From Rhizobium tumorigenes (lineage in GTDB: Bacteria; Pseudomonadota; Alphaproteobacteria; Rhizobiales; Rhizobiaceae): a stretch of DNA of 64,000 nucleotides. The position numbers were made by a program, and so were the translations under genes. The first letter of the stretch is position 1. Each line of letters opens with the position of its first letter. Under the pieces are notes generated by a model. It was not told where the DNA came from and searched no databases. It saw only the letters and a program-made list of their open reading frames with translations. Positions 1 to 9,663 of the stretch are shown here, piece after piece. The stretch lies in contig NZ_CP117256.1 in assembly GCF_003240565.2 (NCBI RefSeq), positions 770,412 through 834,411 on the forward strand, read 5' to 3'.

Positions 1-211
1 TCGAGCAGGCACGCAGCGCAGCTGAAGCCTTCTTGTTCTGGGGAGTTCAACGGCGGTGAGTGATCATCCGAATAAAATCACAATCCGATACTGTGCGCCT
101 GAAAGCCGCACGGCTGTTTTCAACGAAGGGAGCGCGCTGGATCAGCGGTAGGGACCGACCCCGCTCATCAGGCGCCCCTCAGTCTGTTGCATCGTGTTGC
201 AGGCGCCTCAC

Positions 212-472
212 TTAGCCTCCGACCGCATCGCTAACGCATTTCTTGGTGTATGACGTCCGTGCAGCGCCCGCCAGCGGTTTGCCATTTTTATCTTTGGCCG
301 AGCTATCGCAGGCAGCGGCAGCATCGTTGGTGCACTTCTTGAGCGACGAGGTCAGAGCCGCGCCGGCTAGCGGCTTACCATTCTTGTCGATCGCCTTAGA
401 GTTGCAGGTATCGGCGGCCTGCGCGGTAGCGGCGGAGAACACCAAGACAACGGCCAGCAAGATTTTTTTCAT
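212..472 (-). CDS. PsiF-like small secreted repeat protein
   Basis: An 86-residue protein with a clear Sec signal peptide (MKKILLAVVLVFSAATAQAA) and two tandem repeats of about 32 residues. Each repeat holds a Cys, the motif DKNGKPLAGAA and a second Cys in KKC, so the mature protein has four cysteines in two matching pairs. This is the layout of the PsiF repeat family, named after the phosphate-starvation-inducible gene psiF of E. coli, whose biochemical role is unknown. The protein is expected in the periplasm. An AGGA element lies about 11 bases before the ATG. It stands alone with no recognisable partner, and phosphate control is only suggested by the family name. Confidence 0.8.
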   Translation of the reverse strand: MKKILLAVVLVFSAATAQAADTCNSKAIDKNGKPLAGAALTSSLKKCTNDAAAACDSSAKDKNGKPLAGAARTSYTKKCVSDAVGG

Positions 473-1209
473 GGTTTTTCGCTTCCTTAGTTTACGTATT
501 GAGGCCCATTTGGCATTGCCTGTCCAACACTCGCCACTTGTCCGACATCTAAAGCGCTTCCATGCGGTCTTCGCAACAAGGATGGCTATAGCGCAGAAAA
601 AAGGGGCGATCTAGCTATGACGCCCGTCCGCTTGAGGCAGCATGTCTATTTGCGGCGCCTCAGCGAAGTTTCAAACATCACGGGTACTCCATCCTGATCC
701 TGCAAGGGGCTGCTCCCCCGCGCAACTGGAGCCTGACGGCAATATTGGCTTTGACCGTCTAGCTGAGGCTGTTGCTACCCTATTGGCCGCTATAGGCGAT
801 GCCTGCGCGGCGGCGAAATCTATGCCTGCGTCGAGGACGAGGCTGTCCTTGTCGAGCGCCGTGCCGATTGGTAAAATCGTCGCCGCCGCCAAGTGGAAGG
901 ACGACTGCGTCGCTCTCTCACCATAGGCGTGGCGCCAGCCAAGCGAATTGCGCGTCTTGGTGCCAAGACGGGCCGACGTGAAGTCCGTCGAAGTGCTTAC
1001 ACCTATCGTGGCAAAAGCAACCCCCGTATTCTCGGCGCCGCTCCGGCTAATTTGGGCAGTGGAGGAGCGAGTGAACCACTATTGAACAAGACTCGATGAA
1101 GATCCGGCCTCAACACAACTTACGATGCCTTGGTTTGTCCTGTGACACGGAGAGTTTTCATCGGCTTGAGTTGATTACCCTCAAACCAGGATGCCGCCAT
1201 TGGGCTGTC
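473..1209. other. no supported gene
   Basis: Short overlapping ORFs occur on both strands between 640 and 1100, but none shows a ribosome binding site, a recognisable motif or a consistent hydrophobic pattern. I see nothing else here. Confidence 0.5.
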
Positions 1210-1575
1210 TTAACCACCCGTCGTCCTCGCACACGAAGAGCACCGCACTCTGAATTGGGCTTCGTAAGCCCCCTTGAGAAGGTCTATGTAGTCAGCGGAC
1301 TTGAATGTGGCAGCCCATGGTACTGGGCCACTATCACCGCGCATTCGGTCTATCATTGCCTTTTTCCAGAAACCGCCGCCAAAGTCCGAATCTTGACCAC
1401 GAAAAACCGAACCGTGCGCTTCGCATTCTGCAAGATTGCCTTTGGCGACCAAATATCTCGTAGCCAGAGCCATGTGGTCTTTTTGCTGCATTCCTCTGCC
1501 TCCTCGTCCTATGACCGTGTAAGAGGTCTCATTAAGTGTTCCTGAAACTTTGAGGGCCGCGCCCCAGAAAAACAA
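1210..1575 (-). CDS. hypothetical protein, possibly shorter
   Basis: A 121-codon reading frame that I do not recognise. The stretch from residue 29 (MQQKDHMALATRYLVAKGNL) through the charged segment ending near ADYIDLLKGAYEAQ has a plausible composition for a real soluble protein. The first 28 residues and the Cys-rich end look less convincing. There is no recognisable partner and no strong ribosome binding site before the first start codon. It could be a chance frame or a remnant. Confidence 0.25.
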   Translation of the reverse strand: MFFWGAALKVSGTLNETSYTVIGRGGRGMQQKDHMALATRYLVAKGNLAECEAHGSVFRGQDSDFGGGFWKKAMIDRMRGDSGPVPWAATFKSADYIDLLKGAYEAQFRVRCSSCARTTGG

Positions 1576-1873
1576 CCCTATAGTGACTGAGGTAAGTCTT
1601 CAAACAATTATAAAGCGCCTATCTTCTCCGGAGTGAGCGCAGGTCACGATGTCGACGCCTCCGCGCCTGGCGGCCTCGGAACGGGTCGAACTCTCTTCTG
1701 GAGGCGACTGAGGTCCTGATCTGCTCGGGGCGGCATTCCGAAACACGGCGTCAGCTCTCCCCATCATGCTCCAGAAAACTTCGGTGGCTGCAGGCGGTGT
1801 GCACGCGGGTGTTCGTGTCATTGGGGCGGAGGGCGTTATGTTCTCTACAGCCATACCAAGGCCCAGCAACCGC

Positions 1874-1893
1874 ACTGAACTGAACTGAACTGA
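1874..1893. repeat. pentanucleotide tandem repeat (ACTGA)x4
   Basis: Four perfect copies of ACTGA. They lie inside a weak minus-strand frame (1600-1938, 112 codons) that I do not accept as a gene. The rest of 1576-2088 holds nothing I can identify. Confidence 0.9.
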
Positions 1894-2088
1894 GGGGAAA
1901 ACAATGGTGGTGATCGCTCCATAAGCGTCGTTCGACATGAGCGCCTACAACACCGGAGCGTCTTGATGTTTTCAATTGAGAGTGGCTGGAAAGGATCGTG
2001 TCCCAGGGCGTGGTGTAGCTGACAGGTTGGTCACCGGTGATTTCCGGTAGGGTCGGGTTGCTTCGAGCCAACCTGGAGGACACCACCG

Positions 2089-2396
2089 GTGACCGACGAC
2101 ATGATGAACCTGCGCTCCCACGTTGAGAAGAGCGCTGTTGCTGATTTGCTCCGGAGTTGCTCGGCGTTGTTTCCGAGAAGCTGTTGGCTCTTGAGGTCGG
2201 CACGAAGACCGGCGCGGGCTATGGCGAGAAGAATGGCTTTCGGATTGCCTATCCCAACGGCTATCGCGACAGGGACTGGGAGACACGGGCTGGCACCGTC
2301 AGGCTTCGCATTCCGAAGCTTCGCACCGGCAGCTATTTCCCGAGCTTTCTTGACGCGCCGCATGGCCGAGAAGGCCCTGACGGCGGTCAAACGTAA
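2089..2396 (+). pseudogene. IS256-family (Mutator) transposase, N-terminal remnant
   Basis: Starting at GTG 2089 the frame reads MTDDMMNLRSHVEKSA, then shifts frame near 2150 into a stretch containing [20 protein letters not shown] and [20 protein letters not shown], which is typical of the N-terminal part of rhizobial IS256-type transposases. Near 2355 the expected [11 protein letters not shown] appears in yet another frame. At least two frameshifts and the loss of the whole catalytic part make this a dead fragment of about 100 codons out of roughly 400. It lies just downstream of the galU stop codon. Confidence 0.8.
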
Positions 2397-2464
2397 ATTA
2401 GCTGACTTTTCCCAACTACGGCATGGAACGCCGCCCGCCCCGAAAGGCGAGCAGCGCTTGGTCG

Positions 2465-3352
2465 TTATTTCAGGGCTGCGAGCAGCGCCTTGAAACCGTC
2501 TTCGACGGTCGGACGGATATCGGCACGCGAAAGGGCAAAAGCGACGTTGGCGAGGATGAAGCCATCCTTGGCGCCGCAGTCGTAGGTTTCACCCTTGAAG
2601 TGGTAGCCAGCGAAATCCTGCTGCTTGGCAAGCTTCAGCATGCCGTCGGTCAGCTGGATCTCGTTGCCGGAGCCGCGCTCCTGATGCTCGAGGATGTGGA
2701 ATATCTCGGGCTGGAGAATGTACCGGCCGTTGATGAAGAAGTTCGACGGGGCGGAACCCTGCGGCGGCTTCTCGACCATTTCGGTCACCCGGAAGCCGTT
2801 ACCGATGCTTTCACCGACGCCGACGATGCCATATTTGTGGGTCTGGTCCGGCGCGCATTCCTCGACGCCGATGACGTTGCCGCCGCTCTGCTCGTAGAGT
2901 TCGATCATGCTTTTCATGCAGCCGACATCGGATTGCATGACCATGTCGGGCAGCAACAGCGCAAACGGCTCGTCGCCGACGATTTCACGCGCGCACCAGA
3001 CCGCGTGGCCGAGGCCGAGTGGCTCCTGCTGGCGGGTAAAGCTGGCGGTGCCGGCGGTGGGCAGAATCTTGCTGAGCAAGGTCAGCTCGGCCTTCTTGTT
3101 GCGCTGGCGTAGCGTCTGCTCGAGCTCGAACTGGATATCGAAATAGTCTTCAATGACATGCTTGCTGCGTCCGGTAACGAAGACAAAATGCTCGATGCCG
3201 GCTTCCATAGCCTCGTCTACGACGTACTGGATGACCGGCTTGTCGACGACCGTCAGCATTTCCTTGGGTACTGCCTTTGTTGCCGGCAGAAACCGCGTTC
3301 CAAGACCAGCGACCGGAAACACGGCCTTACGTACTTTCTTTTGTAGCCCCAC
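2465..3352 (-). CDS. galU: UTP--glucose-1-phosphate uridylyltransferase
   Basis: A 295-residue enzyme making UDP-glucose from UTP and glucose-1-phosphate in the cytoplasm; the rhizobial orthologue is often called exoN. The N-terminal nucleotide-binding motif [17 protein letters not shown] is near residues 17-33, followed by [13 protein letters not shown]. Later segments include [31 protein letters not shown] and [10 protein letters not shown], all standard for GalU, and the length is normal for the family. The start is GTG 3352, chosen because a perfect AGGAGG lies five bases upstream; an ATG inside that region is out of frame. It supplies UDP-glucose to the exopolysaccharide genes further right and to Ugd at 4981, which faces the opposite way. 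Confidence 0.95.
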   Translation of the reverse strand: MGLQKKVRKAVFPVAGLGTRFLPATKAVPKEMLTVVDKPVIQYVVDEAMEAGIEHFVFVTGRSKHVIEDYFDIQFELEQTLRQRNKKAELTLLSKILPTAGTASFTRQQEPLGLGHAVWCAREIVGDEPFALLLPDMVMQSDVGCMKSMIELYEQSGGNVIGVEECAPDQTHKYGIVGVGESIGNGFRVTEMVEKPPQGSAPSNFFINGRYILQPEIFHILEHQERGSGNEIQLTDGMLKLAKQQDFAGYHFKGETYDCGAKDGFILANVAFALSRADIRPTVEDGFKALLAALK

Positions 3353-3357
3353 ACATA

Positions 3358-3363
3358 CCTCCT
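3358..3363 (-). promoter_or_regulatory. consensus Shine-Dalgarno for galU
   Basis: AGGAGG on the minus strand with a five-base spacer to the GTG at 3352. It decides the GTG start over the overlapping out-of-frame ATG. Confidence 0.85.
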
Positions 3364-3719
3364 GGGCGATTCGCCCCTCGTTGATGACAGCGATGTAGCG
3401 GTAAATTAAAAATACTACGATTTGGAAAATAGAACCTGCGGCCTAGTACCATGGTAAAGAGTTTTTGGACGCGCTTTATCGAATTTTGAATTTCCTGCAC
3501 AATAAGACAAAGTACCCGTCTGAACAGCCGCACGTGCGACACCGAGCTAGCAAGTCGTCTCGGCACCTATTTCGCAATCGTATTTAGGTTCCTATTCCAT
3601 TGCACTTGCGGGCAGCAAAAGCCTTTCGTATTGGCACGGCGAAACCTCATCACTTGGAACTTATACATCCCCGCGTTCAAAACTGGATTTGGGGGGACCC
3701 TTTGATTATTCCCGGACGA

Positions 3720-4571
3720 CTCGAACATTTGCCCACTACCAAACGGCGAGAGTTGTCTCACATCGTACAAGTCATTTTTGACGAGTTCGAGGACGCGCAG
3801 AAACCAAAATATCCGACAAGGCAAGATCCGGGAGGATCCTGTTTGGCTCTTCTGCTCGCGGCGACTAGGTCGAAGATCACGATCTTCTTGCGATCGTCAA
3901 CAAAAATCGCGACGCCGACGGCAACGACCTCTGGCTCAAGATTGATGATCGTTTGACCAAAGATTTCAAGATTGGCGAGCATCTAGCAACAGCCGCGAAA
4001 GTCGTCGTTCATAGTCTGACTGACATCAATGACAAGCTCGCCAGTGGCCTGCCGTTCTCGTCGATGTCACGCGCGACGGCATCGCCCTTTACGATGCGCC
4101 TGGCTCTCCCCTTGCCGAAACCAAAACGCTGACACCGGACGCCAACGGCTGGAAGCCAAGCGACATTTCGACCACTGGTTTCGCCGCATTCTTGACTTTT
4201 TAGAAGGTGCGTACTTCTACAGCGAGAGACACAATTCAAGTTGAGTAGCGTTCAGCTTACATCTGGCGACAGAGAGCGCATACCATTGCGTTATTCTCGT
4301 TCTAACCCTTTACAACCTGAAGTCTCAGCGCCTCAGCATGCTGCACGTTCACGCTGAACGTATCGCGCCGCGCTTGGCCGAAGCCTGGCTGGGCGGTTCG
4401 AAACTTGCGAGGCGTTGCATCACGCGTCTTGATTTAGCCTACGTCGATGCACGGTACTCCGCCCATTGTGAAATAACCAAGCAAGACCTTGAATGGCTTG
4501 TCGAGCGTATCGAGAAGCTCCAAGGCATCGTTGCCGACATTTGCGCAAAGAGGCTGTTTCAGGGGGCGTGA
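3720..4571 (+). pseudogene. MNT nucleotidyltransferase-HEPN fusion, decayed
   Basis: Pieces of one protein can be followed through several frames. First comes LEHLPTTKRRELSHIVQVIF (from 3720), the usual opening of proteins with an MNT nucleotidyltransferase domain. Near 3836 a second frame reads ILFGSSARGD, an in-frame stop, then VEDHDLLAIVNKN, which is the nucleotidyltransferase GS-x-RG-D signature with its second acidic pair. VVHSLTDINDKLASG follows, then DGIALYDAPGSPLAETKTL in another frame near 4070. After a gap, LDLAYVDARYSAHCEITKQD (4429-4488) matches the HEPN C-terminus and ends VADICAKR. Intact relatives are about 300 residues and resemble minimal nucleotidyltransferase/HEPN toxin-antitoxin pairs fused in one chain. 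At least three frameshifts and a stop mean no functional product. Confidence 0.8.
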
Positions 4572-4980
4572 TAGGACCATGTCCACCTAGCGGCGGTGAC
4601 CTCCACCCGTCCCGTTCGCTACCCTACTAGCTATGCACCCAAACAGCCGAACGCCCAGGAGGCGTGGAGGTGGAAAACTGCCGCTATCGCATCCGATCGC
4701 TAACAACAGATTTTGCAACATCTAACGCATCCATGTCGCGAAATATGCTCCAATGCCTCACTGGCCTTCGCCGATTGACGCCCGAAGATGCAGGAGGCCG
4801 CCGCTGCCATGTTTTTGATGTTGACTGACACGCCACTAACTTCAGTCAAGCTAGTTTTTGTGCGCAGCTTATAATAGTAGGTCAGAAATACAAATTTTCG
4901 CTTGCGTTGCATCGCAGTGAAATGACCGATGATAGTATCCAGTGAACGCGTTTGCGTTATCTGAAAAAAGAGGAAAATCG
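4572..4980. other. intergenic region upstream of ugd
   Basis: No supported gene. A 70-codon minus-strand frame (4700-4912) lacks motifs and a convincing start signal. CCTCCAC near 4610 and GTGGAGG near 4665 form a loose inverted repeat around about 50 bases. The last 60 bases are AT-rich and probably hold the ugd promoter. Confidence 0.5.
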
Positions 4981-6306
4981 ATGCGTATCACGATGATCGG
5001 GTCTGGTTATGTGGGTTTGGTGTCAGGCGTCTGCTTTGCAGATTTCGGCCATGACATCATCTGCGTCGACAAGGACGAAAAGAAGATTGCAGCGCTGCGG
5101 GCCGGCGAAATCCCGATCTTCGAGCCGGGGCTCGAAAGTCTCGTGGCCGAGAACGTCCGCTCGGGCCGACTGTCGTTTTCGACGGAAGTGGCGGAAAGCG
5201 TCGCAGCCAGCGATGTCGTCTTCATCGCCGTCGGCACCCCGTCGCGCCGTGGCGATGGTCATGCCGACCTGTCCTACGTCTATGCAGCTGCCCGCGAAAT
5301 CGCCACGCACGTCAAGGGCTTCACCGTCATCGTCACCAAGTCGACTGTTCCTGTCGGCACCGGCGATGAAGTCGAGCGGATCATGCGCGACACCAACCCG
5401 GACGCAGACATCGCCGTCGTGTCCAACCCCGAATTCCTGCGCGAAGGCGCCGCCATCGAGGACTTCAAGCGGCCGGACCGCATCGTCATTGGCCTCGACG
5501 ACGATCGTGCCCGGGCCGTGATGACCGAAGTATACCGGCCGCTCTACCTCAACCAGGCGCCGCTGCTGTTCACCTCGCGCCGCACGTCGGAACTGATCAA
5601 GTACGCCGCCAACGCTTTCCTCGCCATGAAGATCACCTTCATCAACGAGATGGCCGATCTCTGCGAAAAAGTCGGCGCCAATGTCCAGGAAGTCTCCCGT
5701 GGCATCGGGCTCGATGGCCGTATCGGCGCGAAGTTCCTGCACGCGGGCCCGGGCTATGGCGGCTCGTGCTTTCCGAAGGACACATTGGCACTGGCGAAGA
5801 CTGCACAGGACCACGACAGCCCGGTGCGCCTGATTGAAACGACCATCTCGATCAACGATAACCGCAAGCGGGCCATGGGTCGCAAGGTGATCGCGGCTGT
5901 TGGCGGCGACGTTCGCGGCAAGAGCGTCGCGGTCCTCGGTCTGACCTTCAAGCCGAACACCGACGACATGCGCGACAGCCCTGCGATCTCGATCATCCAG
6001 ACCTTGCAGGATGCCGGCGCCAAGGTGGTCGGTTACGATCCCGAGGGCATGGACAATGCACGCGGCCTGATCGAGGGCATGACGTTCGCAGCCGATGCCT
6101 ACACTGCCGCCGAAGGGGCAGACGCTCTCGTCATCGTCACCGAATGGAACCAGTTCCGCGCACTCGATTTTGCCCGCCTGAAACGAGTCATGGCCGCACC
6201 TGTTCTCGTCGACCTCAGGAATATCTACCGCCGCGACGAAATCACAAAGCACGGCTTCGAATATTCGAGCATCGGACGGCCGAACCATGGCGAAGGCGAA
6301 ACATGA
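4981..6306 (+). CDS. ugd: UDP-glucose 6-dehydrogenase
   Basis: A 441-residue NAD-dependent enzyme that oxidises UDP-glucose to UDP-glucuronate; rhizobial names include rkpK. The N-terminal Rossmann motif GSGYVGLVSGVCFADFGH starts at residue 7. The catalytic cysteine is in GPGYGGSCFPKD (about Cys263), and the C-terminal UDP-binding domain follows with the linker FKPNTDDMRDSPAI. Length fits the family. I chose ATG 4981, which has GAGGAAAA just upstream and begins exactly at the Rossmann strand; an upstream in-frame GTG at 4942 adds 13 residues with no similarity to the family start. It provides the acidic sugar donor for the exopolysaccharide made by the right-hand genes. Confidence 0.95.
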   Translation: MRITMIGSGYVGLVSGVCFADFGHDIICVDKDEKKIAALRAGEIPIFEPGLESLVAENVRSGRLSFSTEVAESVAASDVVFIAVGTPSRRGDGHADLSYVYAAAREIATHVKGFTVIVTKSTVPVGTGDEVERIMRDTNPDADIAVVSNPEFLREGAAIEDFKRPDRIVIGLDDDRARAVMTEVYRPLYLNQAPLLFTSRRTSELIKYAANAFLAMKITFINEMADLCEKVGANVQEVSRGIGLDGRIGAKFLHAGPGYGGSCFPKDTLALAKTAQDHDSPVRLIETTISINDNRKRAMGRKVIAAVGGDVRGKSVAVLGLTFKPNTDDMRDSPAISIIQTLQDAGAKVVGYDPEGMDNARGLIEGMTFAADAYTAAEGADALVIVTEWNQFRALDFARLKRVMAAPVLVDLRNIYRRDEITKHGFEYSSIGRPNHGEGET

Positions 6307-6634
6307 CGGTCGCGTCACAAGACCAGTGCTGTACAAGCAGATTAACAGAGCACCGGCTTCACACTTCAACCCTCTCCACGGTCGGGAGCACGTTGCGCTA
6401 TCGGACCTTGTAGGGTCGGTGTATCCTGCTGTCGCGCCTGCGAGCCTTGCAGCCGTCGCCAGATGCTATGTCGAATTGTGGCCCGGGGATCCGTATATCG
6501 GGCTTCAAGCCCTGACAGGTGGGTAATTCAAAAACGGAATGTGTCTTGGTGGGCACCTGGGATACAGGCTCCGCATATGGACTTTAGAACGGAAGACCGA
6601 AATCGAGTCACTACGCTGAAATGAGACGCATGTG

Positions 6635-6661
6635 GGCGTCTGGCGTCTGGCGTCTGGCGTC
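6635..6661. repeat. heptanucleotide tandem repeat (GGCGTCT)x3.9
   Basis: Three perfect copies of GGCGTCT and a fourth partial copy just before the transporter remnant. 6307-6634 holds no supported gene. Confidence 0.9.
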
Positions 6662-6672
6662 AGCCGACATGT

Positions 6673-7116
6673 TTTTACGAGAAGCTCAACCATGTCACGC
6701 CGACGTTCAAGCGTAAGAAGCGGGAGATGCCCATCTTCCACGATATCGAGCGCAAGCTCTCTCGCTATCTGTTGACGATTACGATCGTCGGTGGCGGCCT
6801 CGGCGCTGCCGTTGTCCTCCTGCTCTGGGCTGTCGGCATGCCGAGCGCTATCGCTTTCGAGATGCCTGTGTTTTTTTCTTAACTACGTCCCTAGCGCGGT
6901 GAAACCCTACTTCATTGGGCGGTGTCTCCTGTTGAACACGAAGATCGTCTTCATCACAGTCTCCTTTGGGCATTGTTGTGGTCGGCGGTTAGAATGCTTG
7001 TCGCTGTGCCATTGCTCGTGGCGGTCAATACTTTCTGCGCGGACATCGACGGTCTGAAAGGCCTGGGCGACTGTCCGTCCAAGCGGCATCACGAAAAGGA
7101 GGTTTCCTCTGGATGA
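6673..7116 (+). pseudogene. AI-2E family transporter (PerM/TqsA type), decayed
   Basis: One frame from 6673 reads through HDIERKLSRYLLTITIVGGG, then LGAAVVLLLWAVGMPSAIAF, typical of the middle of AI-2E family (PF01594-type) membrane proteins. Near 6883 a second frame continues NYVPSAVKPYFIGRCLLLNT and IVFITVSFG. A third frame from about 6975 gives RMLVAVPLLVAVNTFCADID and GLKGLGD, the family's C-terminal end. At least two frameshifts and an internal deletion are present and the N-terminal half is missing. Family members are about 350-residue permeases, so this is a dead fragment. Confidence 0.75.
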
Positions 7117-7172
7117 GCGTCGTATTCGAGAGCGTCACCCATTCTCAAAAGACAGTCAGGCCACTTTTGCCT

Positions 7173-7520
7173 TTAGCGCGTAATCCGATCAATGATGCTA
7201 ACTGAAGCCAGCAAGGGCAAAGCGCTCACGACAAGCACGATGAAAGACGCCGAGAGCATGCCCCAAGCCGGCCCCCATGTACAAAGTGAAATCAAAACAA
7301 CGAGCGGCCACCCGACCAGGCTGACAATAAAATTTCCACCGCCAACATAGAAAGAGTGCAGGAGAAGGAAGATAATCATGAGTATAAGCATAGGACCCCG
7401 TCTTGGTTCAGAACCGAGCACGCACGCCCAGCCCTTGCCTTCGATCTCGCTTGCCATCTTAAAGGCATATGTGCCAAATTGAAACAGCTGCGGCAACAGG
7501 AGTATCGCCAGGCTCAGCAA
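7173..7520 (-). CDS. small membrane protein of unknown function
   Basis: A 115-codon frame encoding a hydrophobic protein with about three membrane segments: MLSLAILLLPQLFQFGTYAF, then PMLILMIIFLLLHSFYVGGG, then a long stretch from FIVSLVGWPLVVLISL to LVVSALPLLASVSI. It ends with a short charged tail. I do not recognise a family. The continuous hydrophobic pattern argues for a real gene. No partner is evident. Confidence 0.5.
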   Translation of the reverse strand: MLSLAILLLPQLFQFGTYAFKMASEIEGKGWACVLGSEPRRGPMLILMIIFLLLHSFYVGGGNFIVSLVGWPLVVLISLCTWGPAWGMLSASFIVLVVSALPLLASVSIIDRITR

Positions 7521-8133
7521 TGCCGCTCATACCGATCCAGTGCTGCCCGGTGGGGACTGCCGTCACACCCCAGACGGTCCAACGACGCCGATCAGCGCGC
7601 CGCCATTGTTAAGGCCCAAGTCCCGGTCGACAATTCGTTTCCATACCGCTCAGTCGGTGATTCCGAGGTGACCACGTTTTGCGATGGGATTTACAAGTTC
7701 TATGAATTGCAGGCGAAGCAAGGGGCGAGACGCGCACCGCTTTTGCCGACAGGGCTAGCGATCCGACGGTGGAGTCGGCTAACCCGTTGTTCGTTAAGGG
7801 ATGTCTTTTGGTGCCGCGATCACAGGCGCACTGGCGGCATTTTTCAGAACGCTAAGGCAAGCGGAGACATGCGCATCGTCTCAGCAGCCTTCCGTGGCTT
7901 TTTGATATTTGGTTATGCTAGCTTCTCCGCTTGTCCGACGATGCCCTAGTCATTCATTACCTCAGGAATGATGTTGTACAGCCATGACGACCGATCGCAG
8001 CCTCAGCGAATTCACCCTTGTTGTACGAGACATCGAGATGACGGCGGTTGTCGGATCGCGCCTTGGTCGAGCTCCTTGCTGCGACGCGCCTTGTAAACTG
8101 TGGAATGCGGGGCGGACGGTCGGATCAGACGCG
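7521..8133. other. no supported gene
   Basis: A plus-strand frame crosses the region (7356-7949) but has no family resemblance or start signal. Several short coding-like stretches in different frames (around 7660-7850) hint at a decayed gene that I cannot name. Confidence 0.4.
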
Positions 8134-8931
8134 TCATGCCAACAATGCTGGTTGATGCTCGCTATGGATGACACAATTTCGGCCCGATGATTTTGCCAGG
8201 TACAGCGCTTGGTCGCAGGCGCTGAATAGCATCTCGAACGTGTCATAGTCCTCGTGATCCGCGACACCCCCGGAAACCGTCACCTCGACGCGTCTAGATC
8301 CCGACATAACACCGCGCGCGGCGACCATCTCGACGCACCGTTTCGCCAGCGCCAACCGTTCAGATGGCGTTAGCTTGCAGATAAGTACCGCGAACTCCTC
8401 GCCGCCGATGCGCGCTACCAGGTGATCAGCGCCAAAAAACTCCGCAAGTTGATCTGAGACGGCTATAATTGCTTGATCGCCGAAGGCATGGCCATGCTGG
8501 TCGTTGATAGCTTTGAATTTATCGATATCGAAAAGAACTAGCGATGAGCTGCGCGGCGCCAGCGAAACCTCGTCGAGAAAAGCCCTTCGGTTCAACAAGC
8601 CGGATAACATATCGGTGCGACTCAATCTCTCGAAAGTCGCTCTTGAGATTGTCAGATGATGGATTGCCAATCCGACGACATAGACAACAGGAAACGTGAT
8701 GCCAGAGGCAACAACTGTTGATATTATCAACCCAACCGTAGCCGCTGCCACTACATCGTAGGGAAGAAGGCCAAGCGCATTTAAAGAAAAATGTGCGACC
8801 AAGTTCAATAAATCGGCAGTGATAGTGACGGCTACCGTCATTCGAACAGCAAATAGCCATACCTGCTTGCGGCTTTCAAAGCGATCTGTCGCGCAAGATC
8901 GCTCGATGTATCGTTCAATTGAAAATACCAT
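8134..8931 (-). CDS. membrane GGDEF diguanylate cyclase
   Basis: A 265-residue protein. Residues 25-95 contain two or three hydrophobic segments (MTVAVTITADLLNLVAHFSL and GITFPVVYVVGLAIHHLTI), placing it in the inner membrane. The GGDEF domain follows: RTDMLSGLLNRRAF, then LVLFDIDKFKAINDQHGHAF, then the signature RIGGEEFAV near residue 174 (GGEEF, an active variant), and the end VSGGVADHEDYDTFEMLFSA. It probably makes cyclic di-GMP from GTP, which often activates exopolysaccharide production in rhizobia. No receiver or EAL domain is visible. An AGAGGA element precedes the ATG. Confidence 0.9.
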   Translation of the reverse strand: MVFSIERYIERSCATDRFESRKQVWLFAVRMTVAVTITADLLNLVAHFSLNALGLLPYDVVAAATVGLIISTVVASGITFPVVYVVGLAIHHLTISRATFERLSRTDMLSGLLNRRAFLDEVSLAPRSSSLVLFDIDKFKAINDQHGHAFGDQAIIAVSDQLAEFFGADHLVARIGGEEFAVLICKLTPSERLALAKRCVEMVAARGVMSGSRRVEVTVSGGVADHEDYDTFEMLFSACDQALYLAKSSGRNCVIHSEHQPALLA

Positions 8932-9408
8932 GTCCGTTTGATCCTCTGCAGTCGCTTCCGAAAACCTTAGGCTGGCTTTAAACCGCTACAGATTTCATGA
9001 TTTGAGATATCTGGAGTGAATAGAGGGCAAACTCATTGAGTTTTCGTCAATATTCCACTTCGCTTATTGAAAGGCGTCTAAATTATAATCGTGCCCATTC
9101 GGTCGGTGTCATTTTAGGGATGACCGGCGCTATGACGACGAGGCGACTTCCCGTGTAACCCGAACTCTATTTCCGCGAGATTGCGTGCAATTTAATCTGA
9201 GCCGTGCCCTCTACCTTTATAAAAACACGCAACACCTTGGGCGGCAAATCTGCGTCGCATGCCAGCAGTTCTTCTATCGGTAGCAATAGACTGCCTTGAA
9301 CCGTGAGAATAGCAGAAGCATTTCCCTTTTTGACTAAGGTGAAAGACGGGTAGTGGTTGAAAAACCCTCCGATTATGGCATGCTCTTCTCATGAAACCGG
9401 AGGAAAGC
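8932..9408. other. intergenic
   Basis: Upstream region of the GGDEF gene on one strand and of the small gene at 9409 on the other. AT-rich around 9030-9090. No gene seen. Confidence 0.5.
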
Positions 9409-9579
9409 ATGCCGACATCGCTACAGGACACTTTTGAGCGCCTCGAAACTGAGTGCGGAAGGTTTCGCGAGAACAACGACGATCACACTGACAACCAGGA
9501 CGAACTCGATGTCGCCCTCGCAGAAATCAGTATTCAGCGGATCAAGGAATTGGCAGTATTGGCTATTGTTTACCGTTGA
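9409..9579 (+). CDS. small acidic hypothetical protein
   Basis: A 56-residue protein (MPTSLQDTFERLETECGRFR onward) rich in Glu and Asp and probably helical. ATG 9409 was chosen because GGAGGAA sits just before it; an in-frame ATG six codons upstream overlaps that ribosome binding site. I do not recognise it. Confidence 0.45.
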   Translation: MPTSLQDTFERLETECGRFRENNDDHTDNQDELDVALAEISIQRIKELAVLAIVYR

Positions 9580-9663
9580 TCCTGCGTTTCTAAGTCCATC
9601 CTGTGATTGGCATCAATATTTCCACTTCCACGCACATATTCCAACAGGAGAGATATAGCGCTA

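Noticed and set aside
243..614. 123-codon frame antisense to the PsiF-like gene
   Set aside because: The minus-strand gene has a signal peptide and internal repeats; the plus-strand frame only mirrors those repeats.
2423..3112. 229-codon frame antisense to galU
   Set aside because: No start signal or motif; it overlaps an intact galU gene.
5023..6369. 448-codon frame antisense to ugd
   Set aside because: It mirrors a strongly supported enzyme gene, has no motif, and its composition is that expected from reading high-GC codons backwards.
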